A DNA stretch of 64,000 nucleotides from Halogeometricum sp. S3BR5-2 (GTDB lineage: Archaea; Halobacteriota; Halobacteria; Halobacteriales; Haloferacaceae). The translations under genes were made by a program, and so were the position numbers. This document shows, one piece after another, positions 1-8,067 of this stretch; position 1 is the first letter of the stretch, and the number at the start of each line of letters is the position of its first letter. The DNA is taken from NCBI RefSeq assembly GCF_031624635.1, contig NZ_JAMQOQ010000006.1:1-64000 (forward strand), given 5' to 3'. Below the pieces are notes generated by a model that was not told where the DNA came from, made no database searches, and saw only the letters and a list, made by a program, of their open reading frames with translations.

Positions 1-1
1 A

Positions 2-115
2 CAGCTGCAAAAGGCACTGAGCAACCGATTCTTTGACTCACTCGACGAGCTAACAACAGCGATCGACACCGCTCTCGACAAACTCTCCGTCCCTAAAGTG
101 AGCAATTACTTCTAG
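2..115 (+). CDS. IS630-family transposase, C-terminal fragment (runs off the window start)
   Basis: The first bases are open in one frame and end at a TAG. The last 37 residues begin QLQKALSNRFFDSLDEL and end KVSNYF. This resembles the extreme C-terminus of IS630/Tc1-type DDE transposases, where a Q-L-x-K-x-L-x-x-R-x-F helix follows the catalytic region. The catalytic residues lie outside the window. Codon use is more A/T-rich than in the neighbouring genes, as is common for mobile elements. Only about 7 nt separate the stop from the broken gene to the right, so the end of the insertion sequence must fall within those bases. The family call rests on a short tail and is moderate. Confidence 0.6.
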   Translation, partial: QLQKALSNRFFDSLDELTTAIDTALDKLSVPKVSNYF

Positions 116-126
116 TGTCTACTATA
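116..126. mobile_element. Right end of the IS630-type element / insertion junction
   Basis: The bases between the transposase stop and the truncated downstream gene read TGTCTACTATAG. IS630 elements target TA dinucleotides, and a TA-containing CTATAG sits exactly where the reading frame of the convergent gene is cut. The other terminal repeat and the target duplication partner lie outside the window, so the exact boundary is inferred. Confidence 0.4.
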
Positions 127-922
127 GTTCCTCGGCCTGCGCGCCGCGGACGCTCTCGGAGGACGACTCTAAGTGAGTGTTGACGACGGTCACCGCGGCG
201 CCCCGAACCGTCGCGTCCACGACGCCGTACCCGCGGTCGACGCGGAACGTCCGGTCGTCGCCGACGGGTACCGTCAGGGCCTCCTCGAACGTCGCGGACG
301 ACGTCCCCGTCACCTCGACGTCGGCGCCGGCCCGGACGAGGACGGCGTCGCGGTCGGTGAGGCGCACGTCGAGTTCCTTGCCGTCGACGAGTCCGGGGAA
401 CTCCGCGTCGGCGTTCGTCGTCACCCCCGCCACCTCGTACGGTTCGCCCGCGGCGTCGAGGGCGGTGGTGAGGTCCGCGAGGAAGTCGAAGGCGACCGTC
501 TCGGCGTCGGGGTCGCCGGCGCCGCCGTCGCCCGCGTCGTCGGTCCGGACGAGTGCGGCCTCCTGCACGCCGACCACGTCGGGTCGCGTCCGGACGAGTT
601 CGCCCGCTATCGCGGTCATTCGCTCGGTCGGTGCGCTCCGCTCGATGTCGGCGTACAGGTCGCCGACGGTGCGCGCGAGGCCCTGCACGGACTCGACGAG
701 AAAGAGGGCGAACAGGTTCGCGCCGAGGCCGAGGTTGCGCGTGGCGACGGTGAGTTCGGTCGCCCCCGCCGCGTCGGCCGCGGCGGCCACGGTGTCGTCG
801 TCCGCGCGGGCGGCGGCGGGGCGGGCGACGGTCGGAGCGGCGAGTCCGAGTCCGACGGCGGCACCGGCGCCGGCGCGGAGGGCGGAGCGACGAGAGAGGG
901 CGGTCCGGTCGCGGTGGGTCAT
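122..922 (-). pseudogene. Endonuclease/exonuclease/phosphatase family protein, 3' end truncated by the insertion sequence
   Basis: The 266-codon frame starts with a twin-arginine type signal (SRRSALRAG, then a hydrophobic stretch to about residue 40), so the original product was probably exported. The N-terminal half of a DNase I-like fold follows: N63 in TRNLG, the metal-binding glutamate in VGVQE (about 117-121) and NTH at 248-250. The family's later motifs, GDFN and the terminal catalytic histidine, are missing. The frame stops at residue 266 just after AQAEEL, where homologues usually continue towards the GDFN strand, and the stop lies in the IS junction. The product is therefore very likely inactive. 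The remaining frame is undamaged, which suggests a recent insertion. Confidence 0.72.
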
Positions 923-1010
923 CGTCGCCGGGTAGCGGCCTCCCGGATATCAATCTTCCTACCTGACAGGGAGGTGAGAGAGAAGAGAGGCGACGGTCGG
1001 ACCGATTGCG

Positions 1011-1883
1011 TTACTCGCCCTCGCGGAGTTCCTTCACGCGCGCGATGTTCCACGCGAACCCCTTGCCGTCCTCGGTGGGCGTCTCGAGGACGAGGGGGAC
1101 GTCCGCGAGGTCCGGGTGGTTGACGAACGCGGACATCCCCTCCTCGCCGATGAGACCCTCGCCGATGAGGGCGTGTTCGTCCTTGTTCGTCCCGCACTCG
1201 TGCTTGGAGTCGTTCAGGTGGACGCACGCGAGGTGTTCGAGACCGACCACGTCGTCGAGTTCCGCGACGGTGTCGTACACCCCCTCCTCGGTCGAGAGGT
1301 CGTACCCCGCGGCGAACGCGTGGGCGGTGTCGAGACACATATCGAGGTCCTGTTCGGACTCCTCGATGACGTAGGCGAGGTGCTCGAACTCGTCGCCCAT
1401 CTTCGTTCCGCTTCCGGCGTCGGACTCGACGAGGACGGTGACGCCGTCGGGGATGGCGAGGTCGTCCAGCACCGAGACGGCGTTGTCGAGTCCCTGCTCC
1501 TCGCCCGCCCCGGTGTGTGCGCCGAGGTGGACGTTCACGTAGGGGATGTCGAGTTTCTCCGCCATGTCCACCTCCGTCTGCATCGATTCGAGCGACTTCC
1601 GCCGGAGGTCCTCCTTCGGCGTGCAGAGGTTCACGAGGTACGACGAGTGGATGACCCACGGACCGTCGAGTTTCTCCGCCGTCTCTTTTCGGAAGAGTTC
1701 CGCCTCCTCGTCGCTTATCTCGGGGTCGCGCCACACCTGCGGCGAGGTGGTGAATATCTGCCCGCAGTTGCCGCCGAAGGCGACCTGCCGGTGAACCGCG
1801 TTGGCGACGTTGCCGTGCGGCGGCGTCTCCTCGTCCGAGGAGACTTTCGAACTGGCCATCGAGACGTGTGCTCCGACGCGCAT
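1011..1883 (-). CDS. nfo: Endonuclease IV (AP endonuclease)
   Basis: The product is a 290-residue TIM-barrel AP endonuclease that cleaves the backbone 5' of abasic sites in base-excision repair. Family motifs appear in order: MRVGAHVS at the N-terminus, [27 protein letters not shown] (variant of the usual ENTAGQG), [10 protein letters not shown] and [14 protein letters not shown] followed by IGEG. These include the His/Asp/Glu zinc ligands. The start was set at MRVGAH because the upstream in-frame residues have no family character. Length is normal. It stands alone, between the broken phosphatase-like gene and a divergent peroxiredoxin-like gene. Confidence 0.93.
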   Translation of the reverse strand: MRVGAHVSMASSKVSSDEETPPHGNVANAVHRQVAFGGNCGQIFTTSPQVWRDPEISDEEAELFRKETAEKLDGPWVIHSSYLVNLCTPKEDLRRKSLESMQTEVDMAEKLDIPYVNVHLGAHTGAGEEQGLDNAVSVLDDLAIPDGVTVLVESDAGSGTKMGDEFEHLAYVIEESEQDLDMCLDTAHAFAAGYDLSTEEGVYDTVAELDDVVGLEHLACVHLNDSKHECGTNKDEHALIGEGLIGEEGMSAFVNHPDLADVPLVLETPTEDGKGFAWNIARVKELREGE

Positions 1884-2002
1884 GGCAGACCGCAGGAGGC
1901 AGGGGCGTATAGTGACTTCGGACGACGGTCGTCGTCCGGAGGCAGTCCGGGTTACCATTCGTTCAAGAAAGTCTATGTAATTGGAGCGTGTGTCTACGGT
2001 AT

Positions 2003-2533
2003 ATGTCCGAGGTGGGACTCGCAGTGGGGGAGACGGTGCCGGACGTGCGCGAGCGAATCGTCCGGTCGAACGGGGAGACGGCGGACGTCGCGCTGTCGGA
2101 ACTCACGGCCGAACGACCGGTGTTGTTGAACTTCTACACGATGGATTTCAGCCCCGACTGCGTCTCCGAGTGGTGCGAGTTCCGCGACTTCGATTGGTTC
2201 GCCACGGGCGATACCGTACAGGTCGTCGGCGCGAGCAAGTCCGGCGAGCGACTCCACCGCAAGTTCATCAGCCAGTTCAGCCTCGGATTCCCGCTGTTCG
2301 CGGACACGCGCCTCGCACTCGCCGACGCGTTCGACGTGCGCTACCGGGCGTTCGGCGTCTCCCACCGCGCGCACCGCTCCTGTTTCCTCGTCGACGGGGA
2401 GATGCGCGTCCGCTACAAGTGGGTCGGCGAGCACTGGTTGGACCCGACGCGCGACACGCCGCCGGTCGGCGAGATTCACGACGCCGTCGTCCGTGAACTG
2501 GACGCCGACGACGTCGAGACGTTCGGGTTCTAG
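2003..2533 (+). CDS. Peroxiredoxin-like (AhpC/TSA, redoxin) protein
   Basis: This is a 176-residue thioredoxin-fold protein. The segment [11 protein letters not shown] resembles the peroxidatic loop of redoxins, with C53 as probable reactive cysteine and C58 five residues later as a possible resolving partner. A later GFPLFADTR segment and [15 protein letters not shown] match the strand order of AhpC/TSA proteins. The canonical P-x-x-x-T-x-x-C spacing is not kept, so activity could be thiol-disulfide exchange instead of peroxide reduction. The ATG chosen lies just after an A/T-rich stretch. The gene converges on the lipoate ligase family gene with only 2 nt between the stops. Confidence 0.8.
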   Translation: MSEVGLAVGETVPDVRERIVRSNGETADVALSELTAERPVLLNFYTMDFSPDCVSEWCEFRDFDWFATGDTVQVVGASKSGERLHRKFISQFSLGFPLFADTRLALADAFDVRYRAFGVSHRAHRSCFLVDGEMRVRYKWVGEHWLDPTRDTPPVGEIHDAVVRELDADDVETFGF

Positions 2534-2535
2534 TT

Positions 2536-3408
2536 TTAGCTTCGGGACGCCCGCTCCCGCGGGTCGCGCCGGACCCACTCGTCGTCGGCGTACTTCTCCT
2601 CCGCGCGCTCGCGCGCGCGAGCGAGTTCGTCGTCGGTCCACCCGCCCTCGTCGGCGTCGGCCCATGATTCGAGGGCAGACTCGACGGCCGAGACGGCCTC
2701 GGCGCTGGAGGCGTCGGAGAACTCGTCGACGCCGCCCACCCTGTCCGCGAACGCGTCGGGGGTCACGTCGTGGCCGTCGAAGACGGCGAGATGCTCGGCC
2801 GCCCGGACCGAGTAAGTCAGCGACCCGTGCTGGACGACCGAGTCGTTCCGGCGGTACTGGGCGTTGCCGCTCACCTTCTTGCCGCCGGCGACGACGTCGT
2901 GTGCGGGGTGGAGTTCGCGCAGGTAGCACGCGGGGTGCCATATCTCCGGCACCGACTCGTCGACGAAGTCGGCGTCGACGCCGAGGCGGGCGAAGGCGTC
3001 GAGAACGGGCGCGCAGAGCAGGTGGTAGCTCTCCATCAGGTCGCCCGGCAGTTCCGCCTTCGGCGCGACGATGGAGTAGGAGATGTCCCCCTCGGAATCG
3101 TGGTAGATGCCGCCGCCGCCGGTCTGCCGGCGGGTGACGGTGACGCCCTCGCGTTCGCAGTGCGCCCAGTCGACCGTCTCCGGGTCTTGATGGTAGCCCA
3201 GAGAGAGCGTGCTCGGTTGCCACCGATAGACGCGGACGGTCCGCGGGCCGCCCGCGGCGGCCGTCTCGGCGGCTATCTCGTCCAGCGCCATCTGCATCGG
3301 GCCGTCCCGCGCCTCCTCGCGGACGAGTCGCCACTCGCGGTCGGCCAACGGACCGCGCGCCTCGTCCGGCCCGAGTTCGGCGTCAGAGTCGGAGTCGGGG
3401 TCGCTCAT
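2536..3408 (-). CDS. Lipoate/biotin protein ligase family (LplA-like) protein
   Basis: A 290-residue member of the biotin/lipoate A/B ligase family, which attaches lipoate or octanoate to acyltransferase subunits or transfers a similar acyl group. Key features are the RRQTGGGGIYHD loop (about 93-104), which corresponds to the lipoyl-AMP binding RRxSGGGxVxHD motif, and GKKVSGNAQ with K178 in the position of the conserved G-x-K-x-x-G-x-x-Q lysine. The C-terminal 60 residues are acidic and helical, not the classical LplA accessory domain. The specific substrate cannot be told from sequence. The first ATG starts an acidic extension (MSDPDSDSD) usual in haloarchaea. Confidence 0.85.
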   Translation of the reverse strand: MSDPDSDSDAELGPDEARGPLADREWRLVREEARDGPMQMALDEIAAETAAAGGPRTVRVYRWQPSTLSLGYHQDPETVDWAHCEREGVTVTRRQTGGGGIYHDSEGDISYSIVAPKAELPGDLMESYHLLCAPVLDAFARLGVDADFVDESVPEIWHPACYLRELHPAHDVVAGGKKVSGNAQYRRNDSVVQHGSLTYSVRAAEHLAVFDGHDVTPDAFADRVGGVDEFSDASSAEAVSAVESALESWADADEGGWTDDELARARERAEEKYADDEWVRRDPRERASRS

Positions 3409-3471
3409 GTCGCGGGCTACGCGGGAGTCCGGGAAAGCGGTTTCGTCGCCCGCGGCCGCGCGCGCGCCGAC

Positions 3472-3834
3472 TCAGGAGAGCAGGCGGGAGACGAGGAGGA
3501 AGAGGCGCCGAAGGTTCGTTCCGAGCGTCTTCTGGTTCTCGCTGTAGAGGACGATGTCGTCCGACTCGCCGAGGTGAATCTCGACGGACCGACCCCGGTC
3601 TTTCAGGTCCGCGAGTTTGACCGCCCGGACGCTGTCGAGGGGGACCACCACGTAGCGGAAGTCCTCGTCGGCGATGTCGGCGTTGCAGTGTTTCCCGTAG
3701 ACGTGGAGGCTGTTCGTCGTCAGTCCGACCTCGTAGCCGATGTACTGCATCCCGCCGACGTCCGCCCCCGCTCGTTCCCCCTTTACCTTCGCCCGAAGCT
3801 TCTCGTCGGGTATCTCGATTCCGTCCACCATCAT
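3472..3834 (-). CDS. Hypothetical protein (120 aa, no recognised family)
   Basis: The frame encodes about 120 residues from tandem ATG codons (MMVDGIEIPDEKL). The body alternates short hydrophobic strands and turns (MQYIGYEVGLTTNSLHVYG, YVVVPLDSVRAVKL, SVEIHLGESDDIVLY), a pattern compatible with a small all-beta, PH-like fold, and ends in a hydrophobic helix (LRRLFLLVSRLL). Upstream in-frame residues are Arg-rich and low in coding character, so the ATG pair was preferred. It is divergent from the DUF4112 gene and shares a 187-bp spacer with it. No function is proposed. Confidence 0.6.
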   Translation of the reverse strand: MMVDGIEIPDEKLRAKVKGERAGADVGGMQYIGYEVGLTTNSLHVYGKHCNADIADEDFRYVVVPLDSVRAVKLADLKDRGRSVEIHLGESDDIVLYSENQKTLGTNLRRLFLLVSRLLS

Positions 3835-4021
3835 CTGGAGATATTCTCGAACAGTGATAAGCGTAGCTCCGTCGCCGCGGTTCGGGCGGGAGTCGGTGCG
3901 TCGACCTCTCGCCGTCCGCCGACGGCTGTCCAGGCGTCCGGACAGTCCGTCCGAACGGAGGGAAACGGTTGCGAGACGGTCCGCCACCGTCTTTTTGAGT
4001 GTTCGCTCCCTACGCGTGCGT

Positions 4022-4507
4022 ATGGAACGAGACGACTTCGCAGACGAGTTCGACGGCTACGACGGAGAGATTCCCGAGGGAGTAGACGAGGCGGCCGTCG
4101 AGCGGATGCGAACCGTCGCGCACGCCTTCGACGACCTGATAGACGTTCCCGGGACCAACAGCAGTATCGGTCTCGACCCGATACTCGGCGTCGTCCCCGT
4201 CGTCGGTGACCTCGCCAGCGCGGCGTTCTCGCTGTACATCGTCGCGGAGTCGGCGCGCCTCGGCGTCTCGTACAAGACGCTCGTCGCCATGCTCGCCAAC
4301 GTCGCCATCGACACCGCCGGCGGCGCAGTTCCGTACGTCGGCACGCTGTTCGACGCGGTGTGGAAGGCGAACCAGTGGAACTTCGAGATGGCGATGTCGG
4401 ACCTGCAGGACCAGTTCGACTTCGACGACGACTTCGGCGGCGGCGGACCCGGCGACTTCCCCGAGGACGACGACGGCGACGGCCCCGTCGTCATCGACGT
4501 GGAGTAG
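4022..4507 (+). CDS. DUF4112 domain-containing membrane protein
   Basis: A 161-residue protein whose centre matches the DUF4112 pattern: IDVPGTNSSIGLDPILGVVPVVGDL (about 42-66), a hydrophobic SAAFSLYIVAESARLGV helix, MLANVAIDT and GAVPYVGTLFDAVWKANQWN. Members are small integral membrane proteins of unknown role. The C-terminal tail is unusually rich in Asp and Gly (DDDFGGGGPGDFPEDDDGDG). A T-rich box about 27 nt before the ATG (CTTTTTGA near 3995) suggests a leaderless transcript. Confidence 0.82.
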   Translation: MERDDFADEFDGYDGEIPEGVDEAAVERMRTVAHAFDDLIDVPGTNSSIGLDPILGVVPVVGDLASAAFSLYIVAESARLGVSYKTLVAMLANVAIDTAGGAVPYVGTLFDAVWKANQWNFEMAMSDLQDQFDFDDDFGGGGPGDFPEDDDGDGPVVIDVE

Positions 4508-4520
4508 AGACCTTCCGAGG

Positions 4521-5903
4521 TCAGCGGTTCGGGCGGAGCACTTCGGCCACCTCGGCCGTCGTCTCCGGCGTCGCCAGCGCCGTCGCCTCGACGACCACGT
4601 ACCCGCTCAGCCCGTCCGCTAACCACGTGACGGACACTTCTTCTTGCCCCTCGTATCTGTGTAGTCGGTCCGCGACGTACTCGAACCCCACCGTCCCGAG
4701 GGCGCTTCGGACGAGAAGCGGGTTCGTCTCGGAGTCGAGAGCGTTGCCGACCGCCTCGACCGCCGCCTCGCGAATCGCGCGGACGTCCGCGGCGCTCTCG
4801 ACGGTCACGTACGCTCCGTTCTCGACGCGTTCGCGGAGCGATTCGAACGCCCGGACGCGAGTTAGCGTACGGAGCGCGGAGACGACGACGCGCGCTCGCT
4901 GACCCGTTTTCCGCTCGTCGTCGATGTCGTCGGCGTACTCGATGCTTCGCCGGAGGTCCGCGGCCGCGTGAGCGACGGGCTTCAGGTCGGCGTCCCCCTC
5001 GACGTACGCGGAGGCCTCCGACCCCGGACCGGGGGCCGAGAGCGCGCCGCGCCGGTCCGCGAGCATCGACGACAGTTGCTCCCCCGCGGCGGTCAGTTCG
5101 TCCCGAACCGAGCGCGGACTCCTCAGCGACGACTCGAAACGCCCGAAGAGGTACGCCGCCTGTTCCACCGCCGCGCGCGCCGCTTCGAGGTCGGCCGCGA
5201 ACTCGCCGACGCCGAGTGCGCTCTCGCGGGGGTGGCGCGTCCGGCCGGGTGCCCGGTTCAGCCGCCGCCCAGCGTCCGCGACCAGTTCCTCCAGTTTCGC
5301 GTGAACCAACGCGGCCCGGACGGGGTCCTCACCAACGTACCGCCACCGCTCGCGAAACGACTCGTACGCCCGTCGGACGGTCGGAACCGACGACTCGACG
5401 GCGGCGACGGTGAGCCCCGAATCGACCGCCGCCCACGCGGCCTTGACCTCCCGGACCGAGCGGCGGGCGTACCTGAGCGGTTCGAGCGCGTCGGCCGGCG
5501 ACCCCGCCTCCGACACCCGCCCGAGCGCCTCGGTCGCCCGGTCGTACAGCCTTCCGAACTCCTCTCTTACCATCCCGTTCGGAACCGCCTCGGCGTCGAA
5601 CGGTGCGGGGACCGACGAGAGCGCCTCCCGAAGCGCGCCGACCCGCCGGTCGACGTAGGCGGCCTCCACGTCCACCGGGAGCGGTTCGGTCACCGTCGGC
5701 GTCTCCCCCGAGAGCGCCGCTTCGAGCGCCGAGCCGTCTATCGTCGGCGGTTCGTCAGCCCCGAGCGGATTCAGGTCGTCCAGACCGGTACACCCGGCGA
5801 GACCCGCGAGCGCCGCGCTCCCCGCGAGAGCGAGGAGGCCGCGGCGCGAGCGACTCGGTCCGTTCCGCGCGTCGTCGTTCTTCGGTCGGCCCCCGTCGCT
5901 CAT
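4521..5903 (-). CDS. Twin-arginine secreted lipoprotein, function unknown
   Basis: A 460-residue protein with an N-terminal SRSRRGLLALAG twin-arginine signal and a lipobox LAGC (about residue 38), so it is probably folded before export and anchored by a lipid on the cell surface. The remainder is mostly charged, alpha-helical sequence with many Ala, Glu and Arg and no catalytic motif. The start overlaps the stop of the upstream lipoprotein gene by 4 nt (ATGA), so the two are very likely co-translated and may form one surface complex. The stop is 13 nt from the convergent DUF4112 gene. Confidence 0.72.
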   Translation of the reverse strand: MSDGGRPKNDDARNGPSRSRRGLLALAGSAALAGLAGCTGLDDLNPLGADEPPTIDGSALEAALSGETPTVTEPLPVDVEAAYVDRRVGALREALSSVPAPFDAEAVPNGMVREEFGRLYDRATEALGRVSEAGSPADALEPLRYARRSVREVKAAWAAVDSGLTVAAVESSVPTVRRAYESFRERWRYVGEDPVRAALVHAKLEELVADAGRRLNRAPGRTRHPRESALGVGEFAADLEAARAAVEQAAYLFGRFESSLRSPRSVRDELTAAGEQLSSMLADRRGALSAPGPGSEASAYVEGDADLKPVAHAAADLRRSIEYADDIDDERKTGQRARVVVSALRTLTRVRAFESLRERVENGAYVTVESAADVRAIREAAVEAVGNALDSETNPLLVRSALGTVGFEYVADRLHRYEGQEEVSVTWLADGLSGYVVVEATALATPETTAEVAEVLRPNR

Positions 5904-6628
5904 CGGTCGACCTCCGTCGTCTGGTTCGCCGTTCGATTCAGCGTCTCTGTGGTCCCCGCCGACCCCCCGTCGTCGGCCGTCGCCGGACCGAAGTTCGGCG
6001 GCTCGGTCGTCCGCTCCTCTTCCGGCGGCCGTCGGAGACGACATCCCCTGCTGCTCCACCCGGAACCGTAGCTGTTGACGGTGTCGGGATCGAGCGCCTC
6101 GGGGATGCGAATCAACGTCGAGACGCCGTCCCTCGCGTCGGCCTCGCAGGCGACGTCGGCGTCGCGGTAGGTGCTTCCGTAGTCGGTGTGGATGCTCGAA
6201 CCGGTCCACGAGACCCCGCACAGCGACAGCGTGCGACACTCCGAGACCGATTCGGTCTCGACGTACACCGTCTCGCTCTCGAAGTCGGTCGCGGCGACGA
6301 ACTCCCGGGCCGCGTCGGCGCCGTCGACGTCCGCGAACCGGAGGCGGTCGGCCGTCGTCTCGCTGGCGACGAACCCGCGCGTCTCGCGCATCCGGTCCGG
6401 CACCGTTCCTCGTTCCGTCGTCGTCTCCTCGTCGGGGTCGACGAACCACGCCGGCGGTTCGTTGCCGGCGTTCCTGAGTACGTAGTGGTCGGGGACGGGG
6501 CCGGGGTCGGAGCGGTTCGACCTCTCGACCGCCGTCGAGGATCCGTACGACTCGCCGTTGCACCCGGCGAGGCCGGAAAGGAGAGTCGCGGCCGCACCGA
6601 GGAGAAATCGTCTGCGCGTGGAGGGCAT
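5900..6628 (-). CDS. Twin-arginine secreted lipoprotein, function unknown
   Basis: A 242-residue secreted protein starting MPSTRRRFLLGAAATLL with lipobox LAGC. The body contains four cysteines outside the lipobox (in VSECRTLSLCGV, VACEAD and RGCRLR), which could form disulfides on the cell exterior. The tail is Thr/Glu/Asn rich. An ATG eight codons upstream (6652) is possible but would put residues before the twin-arginine motif, so the internal ATG is preferred. It is first in a two-gene operon with the larger lipoprotein through an ATGA overlap. Confidence 0.72.
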   Translation of the reverse strand: MPSTRRRFLLGAAATLLSGLAGCNGESYGSSTAVERSNRSDPGPVPDHYVLRNAGNEPPAWFVDPDEETTTERGTVPDRMRETRGFVASETTADRLRFADVDGADAAREFVAATDFESETVYVETESVSECRTLSLCGVSWTGSSIHTDYGSTYRDADVACEADARDGVSTLIRIPEALDPDTVNSYGSGWSSRGCRLRRPPEEERTTEPPNFGPATADDGGSAGTTETLNRTANQTTEVDR

Positions 6629-6828
6629 CGTATCATCAACGTTCAGTGACATTCGTAAATGCTTGGTGGTGCGGCGGCGACGCGTGCGGCCGATACGCCG
6701 CCACAGAACGGCGATTCGATGGGAGAGGGCAACTCGCGGCGACGCCCGCGTCGTGGCGTGAGCATAGCCGAAATGACCGAGCGCCGGAATTCGATATAGC
6801 GTTATTCAATTTACTGCCTCGACTCGCG

Positions 6829-6838
6829 GCCCTTTTAG
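6829..6838 (+). promoter_or_regulatory. Probable TATA element of the RIO2 gene
   Basis: CCTTTTAGG sits about 27 nt before the start codon at 6861, the distance expected if transcription begins at the ATG. Position and composition only; not experimentally supported. Confidence 0.4.
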
Positions 6839-6860
6839 GCGTCGCGGGCGTCGGTCGGGT

Positions 6861-7772
6861 ATGGTGCGGAACGTCGCGGGCGTGATGGCGGAACTCGAAG
6901 CCGAGGACTTCTACCTCCTGTCGGGCGTCGAACAGGGGATGCGCTTCGGCGAGTGGGTGAACCGCGGCAAACTCCCCGAACTCTCGGGTCTGACGGCCGA
7001 GAACGTGGAGTACCGACTGAACCGCTGTATGCGCCGCGACCTGGTCGAACGCAAGACCATCCAGTACGAGGGGTACAAACTCGCCGTCGAGGGCTACGAC
7101 GCCCTCGCACTCCGCACGTTCTCGAAGCGGGATACGATTCAGGGGGTCGGCGCCCCCCTCGGCGTCGGCAAGGAGAGCGACGTGTTCGAGGTGCAGTCGT
7201 ACAAACCGTTGGCGCTGAAGTTCCACCGTGAGGGGTACACGAACTTCCGCGAGGTGATGCGCGAACGCGAGTACACCTCCGAGAACCAGCACGTCTCGTG
7301 GCTCTACACCGCCCGGAAGGCGGCCGAACGGGAGTACGAGGTGCTCGAAGACCTCTACCCCGACGTCGCGGTGCCGCGGCCAATCGACCAGAACCGCCAC
7401 GCTATCGTGATGGACAAACTCGCCGGCGTCGAACTCGACCGGGCGAAACTGGAGTCCGAGCAGGTGGTCGGCGTCTTCGACCTCGTGGTCCGGGAAGTCG
7501 CCGGCGCCTACGAGGCGGGGTACGTCCACGCCGACATGAGCGAGTACAACGTCGCCGTCGGCGAGGAGGGGGTGACGGTCTTCGACTGGCCGCAGGCGGT
7601 CGCCACCGAACACGACAACGCGCGCGAACTGCTCGAACGCGACGTGAAGAACCTCCTCGACTACTTCCGCCGCAAGTACCCCGCCGCGATGCCCGAGGAG
7701 GTGGACTCCTCGTCGCTGTGCGACGCGGTTGCCGCCGACGAGTTCGAGACACTCCGCGCGTTTGCGGTGTGA
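6861..7772 (+). CDS. rio2: RIO2-type atypical serine/threonine protein kinase
   Basis: The 303-residue product has the RIO2 layout. An N-terminal winged helix (about 1-85) includes the stretch ending KLAVEGYDALAL. The RIO kinase domain has the glycine loop GVGKESDVF (101-109), the ATP-binding lysine K120 in LALKFHREG, the catalytic loop HADMSEYN with D225 and N230, and the metal-binding D242 in VFDWPQ. RIO2 kinases act as ATPases in late maturation of the small ribosomal subunit. Length is normal for archaea and all catalytic residues are present. It is monocistronic by spacing. Confidence 0.95.
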   Translation: MVRNVAGVMAELEAEDFYLLSGVEQGMRFGEWVNRGKLPELSGLTAENVEYRLNRCMRRDLVERKTIQYEGYKLAVEGYDALALRTFSKRDTIQGVGAPLGVGKESDVFEVQSYKPLALKFHREGYTNFREVMREREYTSENQHVSWLYTARKAAEREYEVLEDLYPDVAVPRPIDQNRHAIVMDKLAGVELDRAKLESEQVVGVFDLVVREVAGAYEAGYVHADMSEYNVAVGEEGVTVFDWPQAVATEHDNARELLERDVKNLLDYFRRKYPAAMPEEVDSSSLCDAVAADEFETLRAFAV

Positions 7773-8067
7773 GTCCCGTTATCGTTCGTTAGGTCGCCGT
7801 GCGCTTCTGAATCGACCGTTCTCGAATCTCTTACCGCTGGGTTCGGCACTTCTACCTGCTCGTCCGGGACACACCGATAAACCAGATTCCGCGATACGAA
7901 ATCCGGACGAGACCGGGTTCCCACGACTCGCGACGGTTCTGCGGGTCGCCGGTGAGTAGAGGGAATCAACGTCTGGTTTTCGCTAATCCAGAGGAGTACA
8001 GAGAGTGTCTGATATGTGGAACGATAGCACGAGTCATATCCGTCCGTGCCTTACCTCCGTGTGATGT

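Noticed and set aside
93-953. Long Arg-rich frames on both strands over the truncated phosphatase-like gene
   Set aside because: They are shadow frames of high-GC DNA: extreme Arg/Pro/Gly content, no domain, and full overlap with a gene that has clear motifs.
7773-8067. Short frames between the RIO2 and ligase-protease genes
   Set aside because: The frame on the minus strand (7661-7969) overlaps the end of the RIO2 gene and has no coding character; only an A/T-rich promoter stretch is supported.
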